NCBI RefSeq assembly: GCF_900497805.2 | Contig: NW_020954617.1 | Span: 2,200,751 to 2,264,750, forward strand | DNA from: Vombatus ursinus | Lineage: Eukaryota; Chordata; Mammalia; Diprotodontia; Vombatidae | Direction of reading: 5' to 3' | Length of the DNA stretch: 64,000 nucleotides | In this document: positions 1 through 11,097 of the stretch, in pieces | Layout of the letters: the number at the start of each line of letters is the position of its first letter | Numbering within the stretch: the first letter of the stretch is position 1 | Notes under the pieces: generated by a model | Seen by the model: only the letters and a program-made list of their open reading frames with translations | Databases searched by the model: none | What the model was told of the DNA's origin: nothing | Translations under genes and position numbers: made by a program

Positions 1-47
<47 letters not shown>
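1..47. repeat. (GA)n microsatellite
   Basis: An uninterrupted AG dinucleotide run cut by the window edge, so its true length is unknown. It passes into AT-rich non-repeat sequence. Confidence 0.97.
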
Positions 48-51
<4 letters not shown>

Positions 52-330
52 TGAATAATAGAGGGGAATTTTACATTATACCCGCTATTTCACACTGTGG
101 AAAGCACTTTTACAGAGGAATGGGGGGGATTTTCTTCTCATATATCTAATTGGGGACCTGGCTTAATCTTTATAATTTTGGAAGGTTCAGTTTTTATCAT
201 TTTGTGGTTGTTCTTTCCCTTTACATTTTTGTAGCTATTGTTTATATTTATTTCCTGACTCTACCAAGAAAAGTCAAAAATGACTCCAATCCTTTGTTAG
301 TGGGAAAATAATTTACTTGTGGGCAGAGGC
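48..330. other. Anonymous DNA with a short LINE 3'-end scrap
   Basis: No gene is visible. The part at about 185-265 resembles the antisense LINE 3' end better preserved at 11690-11830: both share 'tggttgttctt' followed by 'tttacatttttgtagc'-like sequence. The rest is unassigned. Confidence 0.4.
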
Positions 331-960
331 AGAGCCAAGATGTTGGAGTATCAGGAAGAAGTGAAGCCAAGCTCTCTTTTACAACTCCTCCTCAAAGATC
401 TAGAAAATGTACTAGACAGAGTTCTAATCTGTAAGTCCAAGGGAAAAAAAAATATCTCAGGGAATCATTTTTTCCAGCCCAGATTGGCATAAGGAGATTG
501 ACAGAGAGGTTTTTGGACCTGGGAATGGGTCTAGTCATAAAGACATAAATTGAACATTACAATGCAGAGATTGGAAAAGGGAGACGGCTATGTATCATGT
601 AAGAAGAGGCCCTAGATCCATACCAAAGGGTCCAACTCTGTGCTGGATCCAGGAATAGGTGCTAAATGGCAGCTCTGTTCCTCACTACTCAGTTATGGGT
701 CACAGATTCAGGGCAGACTAAAGAGTAGATCTGTACCTAAGAGTGGCAGTCAAAGGTGAGGAGAAATTGTGAGCCCAATGCTGTCTACTGTGTAAGAAAC
801 AGGTTCGACAGCAAGAAGCAGTTGTGTGGGTCTGATCCCTGGAGTGATTCAGGCCTCTCAGATCCAGCCCCTAGTCCTGCAGCAGCATAACTGGTTCAGG
901 AATGTCAAACCAAAAGGGAGCCTGTGGTTCTGACACTGAATTCCTAGAGTTTTCTAGCTA
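331..960 (+). mobile_element. Probable L1 5'-UTR-like segment
   Basis: The block opens with 'gcagagccaagatgttggag', close to the 'gccaagatggcggag' start expected of marsupial L1 5' ends; the antisense copy ending near 21220 carries the reverse complement. It has no open frame. It runs almost directly into L1 ORF2 reverse-transcriptase sequence near 1000 with no ORF1 between. Either this is an internally deleted L1 or two separate pieces lie side by side. The match is from memory, so the family is tentative. Confidence 0.5.
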
Positions 961-1274
961 ACTGATAATGACTTACAGAGATCAGCCCAATAACCCTGAA
1001 ACACATCTGTGCAAAAACTTTAAACAAATTATTAGCAAGTAAACTATCACAGTATATCATAAAGATAGTCCATTATGACCAGATTGGATTTAAACCAGGA
1101 ATTCAGAGTGCATTCAGTATTGGGTAAATCATAAATCTAATAAATCACATTAATATGAAGAACAACCAAAATCATATTATTATACCATTAGAAACAGAAA
1201 AGGCTTTTGACAAAATACAATACCCATTTCTGTTTTTTTTTTAAACTGCTAAAAGCACAGGGATAAGTGGAGAT

Positions 1275-1918
1275 TGTTGTGAGAGAAATTCTGAGAGATA
1301 AAGTTCTAAGCATGATCAATTTATTGAGAGGGATAACAATTGCCAATAAATGGGATCAAAAGACCTCTCAGTGACCGTAAGACCCCAAGTTAAGGACTGA
1401 AGGGTCTTTTGTAGTGATTAACAAGATAACTGAACAAAATCTCAAGCAATACAGGTGAGTTTTATTCTGATTAACTAGATGTTTATATAAGGAGGTGAGG
1501 CAAGTGTCATCTCAGCTCCTCCCTTTTACATCATTGGGAGATGAGATGAGTTCTCAGGTGATTGGAGTAGTCCTCAGGTGATGGGATTAGTCTGCAGCCA
1601 ATGAGAATTGGTACAATAGTTTAGATTGATGAGAGTGACCTTTAGGTTAAGCAAGTTTCTCTAGAATATAGATGAGGGAATGAAGTTGCAAGGGTTGAGG
1701 TACAAGTCAAAAGGCAAGGGTGGACATAGAAGTCCCAATATCAAAATCGGACCCAAGTGACCTGAGGTTACTGGAAACAGAAAAATAGAATTGTGACTCA
1801 AGTGATTCGAAGTTACCTGAGTAAACCTGCAAGGGTAAGGAACAGGAGGAGGGAATATTAAATTTAGCTTGACTAAATCTTAACAAAATAGAATTAAAAA
1901 TCAATATTCAATTTCACA
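1275..1918 (-). mobile_element. Solo LTR of an endogenous retrovirus-like element (fossil)
   Basis: This block of about 640 bp sits inside the L1 ORF2 homology. It starts with TG and ends with CA, with TGTGA/TCACA-like ends. Read on the minus strand it has a TATA-like 'ccttatataaac' followed by AATAAA-type poly(A) signals, the order expected of U3-R-U5. No internal retroviral region is attached, so it is a solo LTR. The exact left edge (1275 or 1278) is unsure and no clean target duplication is seen. It is younger than the host L1 and older than, or independent of, the SINE next to it. The family is not recognised. Confidence 0.65.
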
Positions 1919-1937
1919 GGATTTCTTTGATTTCTTT

Positions 1938-2089
1938 CTTTCCTTTTTTTCTTGGCAAGGCATTTGGGGTTAAGTGACTTGCCCAGAGTCACACAGCTAG
2001 TAAGTGTTATGTGTCTGAGACTGGATTTGAACTCAGGTCCTCCTGACTCCAGGGCCAGTGCTCTATCCACTGCACCATCTAGCTGCCCC
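1938..2089 (-). mobile_element. Short WSINE1-like CORE-SINE with 10-bp target duplication
   Basis: On the minus strand it has a tRNA-like head ('gctagatggtgcagtggata'), then the CORE box around 'tgacttgcccagagtcaca', and an oligo(A) end (T run at 1945-1951 on the plus strand). Direct repeats 'tgatttcttt' at 1928-1937 and 2090-2099 mark the insertion. It lies within L1 sequence, beside the LTR. Little decay suggests it is fairly young. Confidence 0.88.
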
Positions 2090-3614
2090 TGATTTCTTTA
2101 AAATGATAAGTTTTATGTATCTAAAATCAAGAGATAGCATTACCTGTCATGAGGAAAAACTAGAGGTCTTTCCAATAAGATCAGGGGAAAAAACAAAAGT
2201 CTCCATTATCACCATTATATCATCAATATAGTCCCAGAAATGCTAACTATCATAATAAGACAAAATAATTGCATGAATAAGTACAGACAAAAAAGAAAGA
2301 AAATTATCACTTTTTTGCAGATGATATAGTGGTTTTCTTAGAGAACTCAACTGAAAAATTAATTGAAATAATTAACAATTTCAGCAAAGTTACAGGATAT
2401 ATCATAAACTCATAAAATCATTAGCATTTCTGTGTATTACTAATAAAATCCCACAGGAAAAGGTATAAGGAGAACATTTATTTAAAATAACTGGAAAAAG
2501 TATAAAATACTTGGATTTCTATTAGACAAAAGAAAGACAAGAACTATGTGTATGTGGTGACAGCATTCTCTTTATAAAAATAAAGGTAGATCTGAATTGT
2601 TGGGAAAATAGGAATTTCTTATGGAGAAGCCAAGCCAATATAATAAAAGTGATAATACTACCTAAATTAGTTTAGTTATTTAGTATCATACCAAAGTACC
2701 AAAGGATCAAATTATTAACCTAGAAAAAAATATAAAAATTTATTGGGAGGAAGAAGAGGTTAAGACTTTTAAGCCTAATAAATAATAATAATAATGCCCC
2801 AAACTATGCCACAAATCAGTAATCTTCAAAATACTTTGGTACTTGTTAAGAAGTTGACTATTGGAACATATTTGGTACATAATATACAAAAGAAATAAAG
2901 TCAAATAGCCTAATGTTTCATAACACCAAATCTATTAGGACAAGAATTTACTTTTTTTTAAGAACAAAATTCCCTTAAGTCTTGGGAAAATTTCAAAATA
3001 GTCTGGCAGAAACTAATTATAGACCAACATCTCCCACTACATACAAAGACAAGATCCAAATAAATATGTGACCTCTACATAAAGAAAGACATCATAAATA
3101 AATTGAAGGAGTAAGGAAGGAATTATATGACACATCTAAGGAAAAAGTAAGAATTCATGACCAAACAAAATAGAATCATGGAAGTTAAGATGGATAATTT
3201 TGATTACATATTTTAAAGGTTTTTGCATAAACTAAATAAATGCAGTCAACATTAGAAGAAAAGCAGGTAAGTGAGGGAAAACCTTTTTTTTTTCTTAGCA
3301 AACTTATCTGATAAATTTCTAATTTCTAAGATATATAAGCAACTGACTTAAATTAAAATAATAGTTTCCATTTGCCAATTTGGAAATGGTCAAGACATAT
3401 AAATGCATTTTTCAGAGGAATTAATCCATGCCTTGCTGGTGGAATTATGAATTAGTCCAGTCATTCAGGAAACCAATTTGGTACTGTGTACCAAAAGTTA
3501 TTAAACTGTGCATACTCTTTGACTCAGTGATACCACTACTAGGTCTAAATCCCAAAAGAGATCAAAGGAAAAGGGTAAAGACCCATATGTTAAAAATATT
3601 TATAGCAACTCTTT

Positions 3615-3680
3615 TTTGTAAGTGTATGTATGTGTGTGTATGTGTGTTCACGTGTGTGCATGCACGAGCATGTGTGTGTT
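3615..3680. repeat. TG-rich microsatellite grown inside L1
   Basis: Alternating TG/TA/CG units interrupt the L1 ORF2 C-terminal homology, which resumes at 'agcaaagaaatggaaa'. This points to slippage expansion inside the dead element. Confidence 0.85.
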
Positions 3681-4175
3681 AGCAAAGAAATGGAAAGTGA
3701 GGGGAGTTCCTAGCAATTGAGGGTTGGCTAAACATTATGGTATTTGAATGTTATGGAATATTACTGTGCTATAAGAAATTATTAAGGAGATAGTTTCAGT
3801 GAAACTGGGGAAGACTTGTATGAACTGATGCAGAATGATGTGAACAGAACAAGGAGAACAATATATAGACCTAAATAATGGTGCAAAGACAAAAGACTTT
3901 GAAAGATTTAGGAACTCTCATCAATACAAGGACCAATCATAGTTCCAGAATATTCATGATCAGACATGCTGCCTACCTCCTGACAGAATGGTGATAGACT
4001 CAGATTACAGATTGATACATATTGATTTGGAGATGACCAATGCAGAAATCTGTTTTGCTTAAATGTAACAGATGATTTGTTTCTCTTTCTTCCTCAGCAG
4101 TGGGGAGAAAAGTACCAGGCTGGAGGGTAAGAAAAAAGGTTTATTTTAATTGATTAAGAAATAAAATTTAATTTT

Positions 4176-4555
4176 AAAAATATTCTGATCGGTAGAAAAA
4201 CTGTCATTCTTTCCTGACCTTGTGTTTACGTGGGCAAGAAGGGGACATAGGTAAATATGAAAGACCTCCACATTGGTATGGTACATCTATTTTTACATTA
4301 TAAACAAGCATAATTTTGTTTCACTCAAAAAGATAGGATACTTCAATTTTTTTCTTTAATTTCTTTAATGATAAACTTTTTGTGCTTCTGCGGCATTCAG
4401 TGATGACCCATTGCAAAATTGCAAAACAGATGGACTTTGTCTTTTGTTTCATCCCCTCTCCTCTTTTATTTCATGTTCCTTTTACCACAAGAGTTTTCAC
4501 ACCATACCCTTGTTCCTTACTCTGTGTTACATTATCACTAGGTCAGCCTTTCAAA
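4176..4555. other. Anonymous intergenic DNA
   Basis: No repeat family, exon signal or structured element was recognised. Confidence 0.5.
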
Positions 4556-4780
4556 TAATCCCAAGGAGGTATTAGCTGATAAGAGCTCATTTTCATCATT
4601 TGCAAAATGAGGAAGGTAGACGAGATCACTGGTAGCAAACTCAAATAAAAATGGGGGCCACGAAACTGTACATAAGGATCCTCATGGGATGCAGATTGAC
4701 TTAGTTATTGGACGCCTCTGGACAAGATGATCTCTAAGGACCTATACTGCTTGAATAGTATATGAGCTTATAATATCAAA
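4556..4780 (+). mobile_element. MIR-type SINE split by a hAT fragment
   Basis: MIR 3' sequence ('ttgcaaaatgaggaagg...') runs to 4626 and resumes at 4721 with 'gacaagatgatctctaagg'. The two halves are continuous with each other once the insert is left out. Confidence 0.7.
4627..4720. mobile_element. Short hAT-like non-autonomous DNA transposon with 8-bp target duplication
   Basis: A 94-bp insert lies inside a MIR. It begins 'cactggtagcaaactcaaat' and ends 'ggacgcctctg', resembling the decayed ends of a hAT family that usually starts CAGGGGTGTCAAACTC. The flanks are 'gacgagat' (4619-4626) and 'gacaagat' (4721-4728), an 8-bp duplication with one mismatch, as expected for hAT. The middle is heavily deleted. 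No transposase is present. Confidence 0.65.
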
Positions 4781-4884
4781 TTGTTTCCTCTTCTAGGGGC
4801 ATCTGCATTTCTGTGGGGGATTTTGGAAAGTGGAAAAGCTATTAAGTCTCAAGAAAATAAATTTCTAGTGGTAGAAATTCATAC

Positions 4885-5112
4885 AAAGGAGTAGCTAGGT
4901 GGTACAGTAGATAGAGTGCTGGCCTCGAAGTGAGGAAGACTTGAATTCAAATCTTACCTCAGACAAATATTAATTGTGAAGCCCTGGGTAAATCACTTAA
5001 TCAACCTCTGTTTTCTCACCTGTAATATTAAGATAAAAATACTTTCCTTACAAAGTTGTTATGAGAATTAAATTAAATAATATTTGTAAAATACTTTTCA
5101 AACTTTGAAATG
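4885..5112 (+). mobile_element. CORE-SINE with L2-like tail (MAR1/MIR type)
   Basis: The tRNA-like head 'agctaggtggtacagtagat' is followed by 'gaattcaaat', the CORE region and the tail 'gttgttatgagaattaaatt' through 'atttgtaaaatactttt'. The order is that of MIR-related marsupial SINEs. Confidence 0.85.
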
Positions 5113-5345
5113 CTATAGCGTTTAGCTGTTTTCTTTCATGTCTGACACTTTGTGACCTATTTGGGGTTTTCTTGGCAAAGATGGTTTGTCATTTTCTTCT
5201 GTGGCTCATTTTACAGATGAGGCAAACACAATTAAGTGACTTGCCCAATAGCTAGTAAGTGTTTGAAACCAGATTTGAAAATGGGAAGATCAATTTTCCT
5301 GACTCCAGGCCCAGTGCTCTATCCATTGCACTACCTAGCCGAGCT
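5113..5345 (-). mobile_element. CORE-SINE with RTE-like tail (RTESINE type)
   Basis: On the plus strand the tail 'tttggggttttcttggcaaa' comes first, then the reversed CORE box 'taagtgacttgcccaa', then the reversed tRNA-like head ending 'ctctatccattgcactacct'. It abuts the previous SINE tail to tail. Confidence 0.87.
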
Positions 5346-6340
5346 GAAAGGCTACATAAATGTTTATTATTATATGGGGACTAGAGAGGGCTTTTAAGTA
5401 TTTCTTAAATAGTATCACATGGGTGGCTTTAGAATTTGGTCTCTTACAAGGCCCCAGTGAGCTATTTCTTCTAGCCTTGTGTCAGGTTGATTCTGTACAT
5501 TTGTTTCTCATCATTTTACATGCAGTTTCTCCATTCCATCTCAAAACATTTCTAAGCTAAAACCGTCATCCTGCCTATATAACTCCTACTTCTACCCCAA
5601 ATCAATTACTTTCCATTTGCTGTCTCAGAATTACAACAACAGAAGTGATTGAGGAGAAAGTTAAGAGTAACAGTAGCTCTACTGTCAATAACAGAAAGAA
5701 ATGATAGAAAAAAAATACTAAACTACTGCCCAAAATTAAAAAAAAATAGTTTGCATCAAGACATACCATAAGATTTGAAACCAATATACCAACAACTTGC
5801 TCAAGGACCTCAAACAATGCTAAGTAATTCATATCAAATAGGGGTGAAGAGATACATAATAGGAAGCAGGCTGTACATATTAACTAAATGAAGTCAACCT
5901 TCAGGAAATGGAAAAGGGCATTTTCCAAGAGAAACTAAAGGAAGCCAAGGAAATGATGATAAAAGAGATGATCTGCAAGGTGGAATAATAGCACTATGAA
6001 AAGCTTTATTATAGAAAAGAAAAAAAAGGTTTGTGATCTGACAGTAGCTTGTAAATGAATGGGGGTCACGGTATTTTTCTTCTATTTAAAATAGCTGGAG
6101 TTTTGAGTGGAACGAGATTCCTTTGATATACAATAACTGATGATTAAGGCCATCAGGGGCAAACCTGAAGAAAGTTTAAACAAAAAAAGCATAAAAGTAT
6201 TAGTAGCAACATGTAAGTATATGAAAACCCTGTTACAGTCACAACCACAGAGAAAATTTGGAATCAATGCCGTTCAAGACTTATCTTCTAATTTAGGCAT
6301 TGCTAAACCGCAGAAGACGTAATGAAGTAGCAAGCTTCCC
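5346..6340. other. Anonymous DNA, several short open stretches
   Basis: No repeat family was recognised. Purine-rich plus-strand sequence at 5870-5990 and an open stretch at 6140-6322 (60 codons, rich in Lys and Gln) look faintly like a decayed coding copy, but I cannot match them to a protein family. Confidence 0.4.
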
Positions 6341-6699
6341 TTGGTCCCAAATGTAAAGGTAAAGGCAGGTTACTAAGTACAAGGCTGTGACAAGTGCTGA
6401 GACCTTGAAACTCTTCTTCATTAAGTCGAGTATTTCTCTTCCTTTGAATTACCTGAGCACTCATCTATGTCAGGGCTTAACAACGACCATAAAGAGGAAA
6501 CTAAATTTAGCAGGCTCATTCAGCAAGGTTATGTTTATACTGATGTCACTCTTTTGGGAAAAGAACGATGGGCTGGGAGTCAAAAGAGCTTTGTGTTACT
6601 CAGGTCAACCAGATGAGCTGAGGAGAGGAAGGGAAGTAGTTAGGATTGTTTCATAGGTGATTGATGTTTCCAGCGTATCCAGTAGGGTACTGGAAGAGG

Positions 6700-7520
6700 A
6701 GGAGTACTTCCACTTATAGCTATATTCAGACTGACCATTGAACTCTGTTGTTATTGAACATTTATGTGTTGAAAAGGCAGGCTCAGGAAAAGTAAGACTA
6801 GTGCCCTGCAGAGAAGCGTGTCTGGGTAGATTCCCACACTTAGTACAGCCCTTAGACCCTACACCTCAAGTGAACAGGTGCTTTAGAGGACAGCAGTATC
6901 AGCAGTTTCACCAGCAACTGACCTGTATTTGCCTAAGGAGACCTGCCCAACCTGAGGCAAGGACATCACCACTAATATCTGATTTTAGAACTAGCTGTGC
7001 CCTTATCTTCGCCTACAACCAGGTGCCTCCAAGCCTATTTGGTGGCTAAGAGAGAAAAGCCTTTGCAGCCTTGGGATTTTTGGCTCAGACCCCAGAGGGT
7101 GACCACAATAGCCGTCTCTTGTTCCTGCACTGATTTCCACCAACTCTGCTGGGTTCCAATTGGGGGAGGAGCTCTCCATCTGCAACTGGGCCCACAAAAG
7201 GGAGTGGGGGGGGCGGGTTGTGGGGCAGTCCCTGCACTTATTCTGCCTGAAATTCTCCTAGACCTGCCCACCAGCCCTAGAATCTCATCACTGCACCTGG
7301 GAACCCCACCCACTAGTCCAGGCACACCTGAAACCAAGCAGTAACCAATTATACCACCTCCCCTGTTGATATTGACCTGCTCTCACTTTGAGTAGCCTGA
7401 AGTCCCATTTACCCCACTCTGCCTGGGCACCATGAATAATCTTCACTTGCACTGATTGGACAATAAATATGTCAGTACCTTTTCTCCATCTGTTATTCTA
7501 AATCTTCATTGAAAAAAAAA
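6700..7520 (+). other. GC-rich block ending in a poly(A) signal and short A run, unassigned
   Basis: The block at about 6770-7440 is clearly richer in G+C than its surroundings. It holds short open stretches in several frames on both strands and includes a G run at 7203-7215. Near its end 'gacaataaatatg' gives an AATAAA at about 7463, and an A run starts at 7510 after 'tcttcattg'. That pattern suits a retroposed transcript or an LTR-like unit, but there are no clean flanking duplications ('cattgaa' occurs on both sides, which may be chance). No protein family was recognised. Confidence 0.4.
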
Positions 7521-7950
7521 GTTCAAATCATCTTACGAATTTTGTAACACATTTTAATCAAATTGTTTAATTCTTTATGTAGACAGTTTCTACACACCCC
7601 CAAGACAGTATTTGCCTGGGGCCCAAACTCCCTACAGGCAGCCTTCCCCCATTGGTAGTAACTGTCCTTTGCTAGTGTTTCAAGCCCCAGAAAAGGCACT
7701 TGGGTAATGACTGTGTGTATTTCATTCTCTTGCATTTTTTTTTCAACTATGGCTATGCTTGGTTTGAGGCACTAGAACCTAGAGTACCGCTACATGACTG
7801 TATAGTACTCCAATATGCACTCCAAATTCAGCTGAAGGTTGGAAGCCTAATAAATTCTTCTGAGGCTCTTCTGACATCCTTATAGATGTGTGTGAGAGGT
7901 GATGCTAGGATCTAGTCCAGTCATCACCAATTAACTGTGTGACCTTGGGC
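7521..7950. other. Anonymous DNA
   Basis: No gene or repeat was identified, except a short MIR-like scrap ('ctgtgtgaccttgggcaagt') at about 7935-7960. Confidence 0.45.
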
Positions 7951-7959
7951 AAGTAACTT

Positions 7960-8490
7960 AAGTCAGTCAATCAATAAGCATGTTTATGCATTGATTATAA
8001 GATACTGTGCTAAGCATTAGGATCTACAAAAAAAAAAGGCAAAAAACAAAACAAAGTCCCTCCTATCAAGGTACTTACTTAGTCTAAGGGAGAAAAAAAC
8101 ACATAAACAGCAACATACAGGTTTATACAGTCTTTTACAACTTATACAGAAATACACAATATTTATACAGGATAAATTGGGGGAATTCTCAGAGAAAAAT
8201 AATAAGATTAAGGAGAACCAGGCTTTGTGTGGAAAATGGGGCATCACTGAGACTTGAAGGAAGCCAGGAGGTAGAGAAGGGAAGGGAGAGTGCTAGGTAC
8301 AGAAGACAGTCAGTAAAAAAGCTCAGAGGAAGGAAATATCATGATGAATTCAGCAAAGGAAACTGAGAAGGAACATTCAGATAGGTAGGAGAAAACACAG
8401 GAGAAAGCAGGGTCATGAAAAGCTAGCAGAGAGTGTATGATTGAGAATGTCAGAGGCTTGAGAGAAATCTAGAAAGTTGAGGACTGAGAA
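7960..8490 (+). repeat. Interspersed repeat, 'tcaataagcattta...actgtgctaagc' family, copy 1
   Basis: It opens 'agtcagtcaatcaataagca', continues with 'gatactgtgctaagcattag' and 'caaggtacttacttagtcta', and ends in a purine-rich part with 'cttgaaggaagccagg' and 'gtgctaggta'. The same order recurs at 21795, 47885, 49630 and 60700, so this is a dispersed family in this genome. I cannot name it with certainty. Confidence 0.65.
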
Positions 8491-9605
8491 AAGGCTATTA
8501 TATTTGGCCTATCTAGTTCATGGTTTCCTTGTCTGGAAAAGCAACATGTTAAATTAAATTAACTCAAACGTCCCTTCACTCACCTATTTACTATAGGCCA
8601 AACGTATATAATGAGATGTGCTTTTAATTTAAAGGAAAAAAAAAACTATTATCCCAGCAATAGATTACTTATTTACCCTGCAAACAACAATGGAGTGACT
8701 AAACACTGTACCCTTTGGCAGACACAATTGTAATCCTCATCAAAATGGCTCTAGCTAGGGCCATTAAGAAGAATTTGCTAATGGTGAGCTTCATTCAAAA
8801 ATTATTTTAAAGTAGTAGTTACAACAATATTTTAAAAATAGAAATATGCTCCCTTTTCATGCATATTATTTCATTCTTTAGCCATCACATGTATAGTTTC
8901 TCACCATTTCACACTTACCTTAGAATTTTTCTTTAGTTGTGTTGTACTCTTATTTCTTGTCTCTCAGAGCAATGTTGTGTTTGTCCTTTTGTATTCCTTG
9001 GAGGACCTAGCATGTTGCTGGGAAAAATAAGTACTTGAAGTATAATTGCTGAATGGAATGAAAATATGAAAGATAGAGTGTGTATTTGCTTTTTCTCAGA
9101 TAATTTATTAAGCTGAGTTTTGTGTGTGTTTTTCACTAATTTAAAAGACCTCAAGTAAGATTTTTTACCTTTTCTTTAAAATGCCTTTGTGGTATCTAGT
9201 CATAAATGAAAGACCTACATGACTATTTTCACAGTCAGAATTCCAGATCATTATTTATCACATTGCATTTTGTGAGTATGTTAGCCCTTTCTAGATAACT
9301 ATTGATCTTTCCTTCCAAATCACATGCTATAATTAAGATCTACGTAGGTTTACATATACCAGACATCTACAGATCTCAGTTATCCTTTTATTTAGTCCAT
9401 TTTAATCTGTTTATTCTTTTGGTCAAAATGAATACTTCATTTGGTTAAAAAGGAGTCTCAATAAGTCATTTTATGATTTTATCCAGTGGTTGGATTTTTT
9501 TATTACTCAATAAATATTCATAGGATTTAGAACTGGAAACAAAATCCTTACAGGTCTTCAAATCAATTTGTATTTTACCTATAAGGAACCTGAGTCTCTG
9601 AGAGG
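8491..9605. other. Anonymous AT-rich DNA
   Basis: No coding or repeat identity beyond small MIR-like scraps (near 8510-8580 and 9560-9620). Confidence 0.45.
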
Positions 9606-9609
9606 AGAG

Positions 9610-10445
9610 GTGATAATTCCTTAAAAAAAATTAGAATGGAGCAAATGGAAGCTGATGACTCTATGAGAAATCAAGAAATTATAAAACAAAACCAAAAAGA
9701 ATGAAAAAATAGAAGACAATGTGAAATATCTCATTAGAAAAACAACTGACCTGGAAAATAGATCCAGGAGACATAATTTAATAATTTCTGGACTATCTGG
9801 ACGTCATGATTAAAAAAAAGAACCTAGACATCATCTTTCAAGAAATTATCAAGGAAAACTGCCCTGATATTCTAGAGCCAGAGGGTAAAATAGAAATGGA
9901 AAGAATCCACTGATCACTTCCTGAAAGAGATCCCCAAAGGCAAACCCCTAGGAATATTATAGCTAAATTCCAGAGTTCCCAGGTGAAGGAGAAAATATTG
10001 CAAGCAGCCAGAAAGAAACAATTCAAGTATTGTGGAAATACAATCAGCATAACACAAGATTTAGCAGCTACTTCCTTTCTTTCTCTTGCAATAGCACCCC
10101 ATGAGATATATGATTGTGATGGGATACTATTGTATCATAAGAAATGATGAGAGGACAGTTTCAGAAAATCCTGGAAAGAATTTTGCAATTTGATGCACAG
10201 TGAAGGAGTCAGGAGAACATTGTACATAGTAACAGCAATATTGTACTCCTGATCAACTGTGAAAGACTTAGCTATTCTGTTCAATACAATGATCCAAGAC
10301 AATTCCAATATGAAAAATTCTATTCACCTACAGAGAGAAAAAATATGAACTCAAAGTAAAAATTGAAGCATATCTTTTCCTTTATTTTTCTTTCCTTTTG
10401 GTAATATCACACTGCTAAATGAAGTTGACTTTGAAATTCACTAAA
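9610..10445 (+). mobile_element. HAL1-like or internally deleted L1: ORF1 joined to a 3' end
   Basis: At 9640-10070 the sequence matches L1 ORF1 protein. Blocks correspond to LExRSRRxNLxIxGLSG, then NCPDILEPEGKIEME and ERDPQRQTPRNI, and end in a KQFKYCGNTI-like block. Near 10085 it jumps to L1 3' sequence (EYYxxIRND-like, then 'caatattgtactcctgatca'). ORF2 polymerase sequence is absent. This is the layout of half-L1 elements, or a deletion derivative. The frame is broken. It ends in A/T-rich 3' UTR near 10445. Confidence 0.8.
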
Positions 10446-10589
10446 AAATCCCAGTTATGTTGTTTTATTATTATTATTATTTCAGATAAACTACCATTTA
10501 GTCACACCTTCTTTACTTTGTATTTGTGAAGGTAGTTTTTGTGATTCTAAAGGAAGAATTTTATTCATTCTTATTCAATTTAATCTTAT

Positions 10590-11095
10590 TTGATTTGGCT
10601 CATCATTCTAACCTGTTGAAATCTTTAAAAATCTTTGCTTTGTCATTCAAGTTCAGAATCCCTCACAGTTTTGTGTGATCTGGGGATCTGATAAGCAAAT
10701 TGTTTTTATTGGAGTCACTGATAAAAATGTTACATGATAGCAGAAGTTCAAGTGAAGATTCTTGCAGTCTTCACTATACATTTTTTCAGCATTCTCCTAG
10801 AACTGTGATCACTGCTGGCTTCTGAATTAACTGATGCTGAATGACATAAACAAAAAAACTGTAAAATAAGATACACAATGACCATAAGCCATTCAATCAG
10901 ATCCAAACCCACCTTATTATATTATCATCTAGGTCTGATCTCTACATTTTCCCCGCAATAATAGCATGAGAGATTCTATCACATACTGTCCTAAAATCTA
11001 GGAAATTGATATCGACAACATTCTCCAATCTAGTAATTACCCAGTCTAGTAATTTTCAGGAAGTAAATTATATTAGTCTGATATGGACTTAAAGA
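10590..11095 (-). mobile_element. CR1/L3-type LINE, reverse-transcriptase part, antisense
   Basis: On the plus strand it reads as the reverse of CR1 ORF2: 'gtttttattggagtcactga' (the FADD-to-DLD region), 'gcatgagagattctatcaca' (KAFDTVSH-like) and 'aaaatctaggaaattgatat' (VYLDFSKAF-like). It is heavily decayed. It abuts a sense CR1 3' end at 11098. Confidence 0.75.
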
Positions 11096-11097
11096 TA

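Larger units (their letters stand above)
980..4175 (+). mobile_element. Old L1 LINE: ORF2 reverse transcriptase to 3' UTR, interrupted by an LTR and a SINE
   Basis: Conceptual translation gives L1 ORF2 blocks in order. Just before 1230 there is a version of the DAEKAFDKIQ block. The catalytic FADD box lies at 2314-2325 in the context HFFADDIVVFLEN. A C-terminal block at 3428-3620 reads like ELVQSFxKPIWxxVPK and IPLLGLNPK. The frame is broken many times and the copy is dead. A solo LTR (about 1275-1918) and a SINE (1938-2089) separate the region before the RGD/SGD-like turn from the 'RSG' block near 2180. A TG-rich tract has grown at 3615-3680 where relatives have only a short 'tttttgtggtagcaaag' stretch. 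The 3' UTR fades out in A/T-rich sequence near 4175. Confidence 0.88.

Noticed and set aside
1480-1490. Host gene promoter from a TATA-like box
   Set aside because: The box sits inside an LTR and is explained by it.
4885-5112. tRNA gene candidates at SINE heads (here and at other SINEs)
   Set aside because: These are tRNA-derived SINE heads with decayed promoter boxes and no intact cloverleaf.
7195-7220. CpG island or promoter at the G run
   Set aside because: Very few CpG pairs are present despite high G; no start-site signals.
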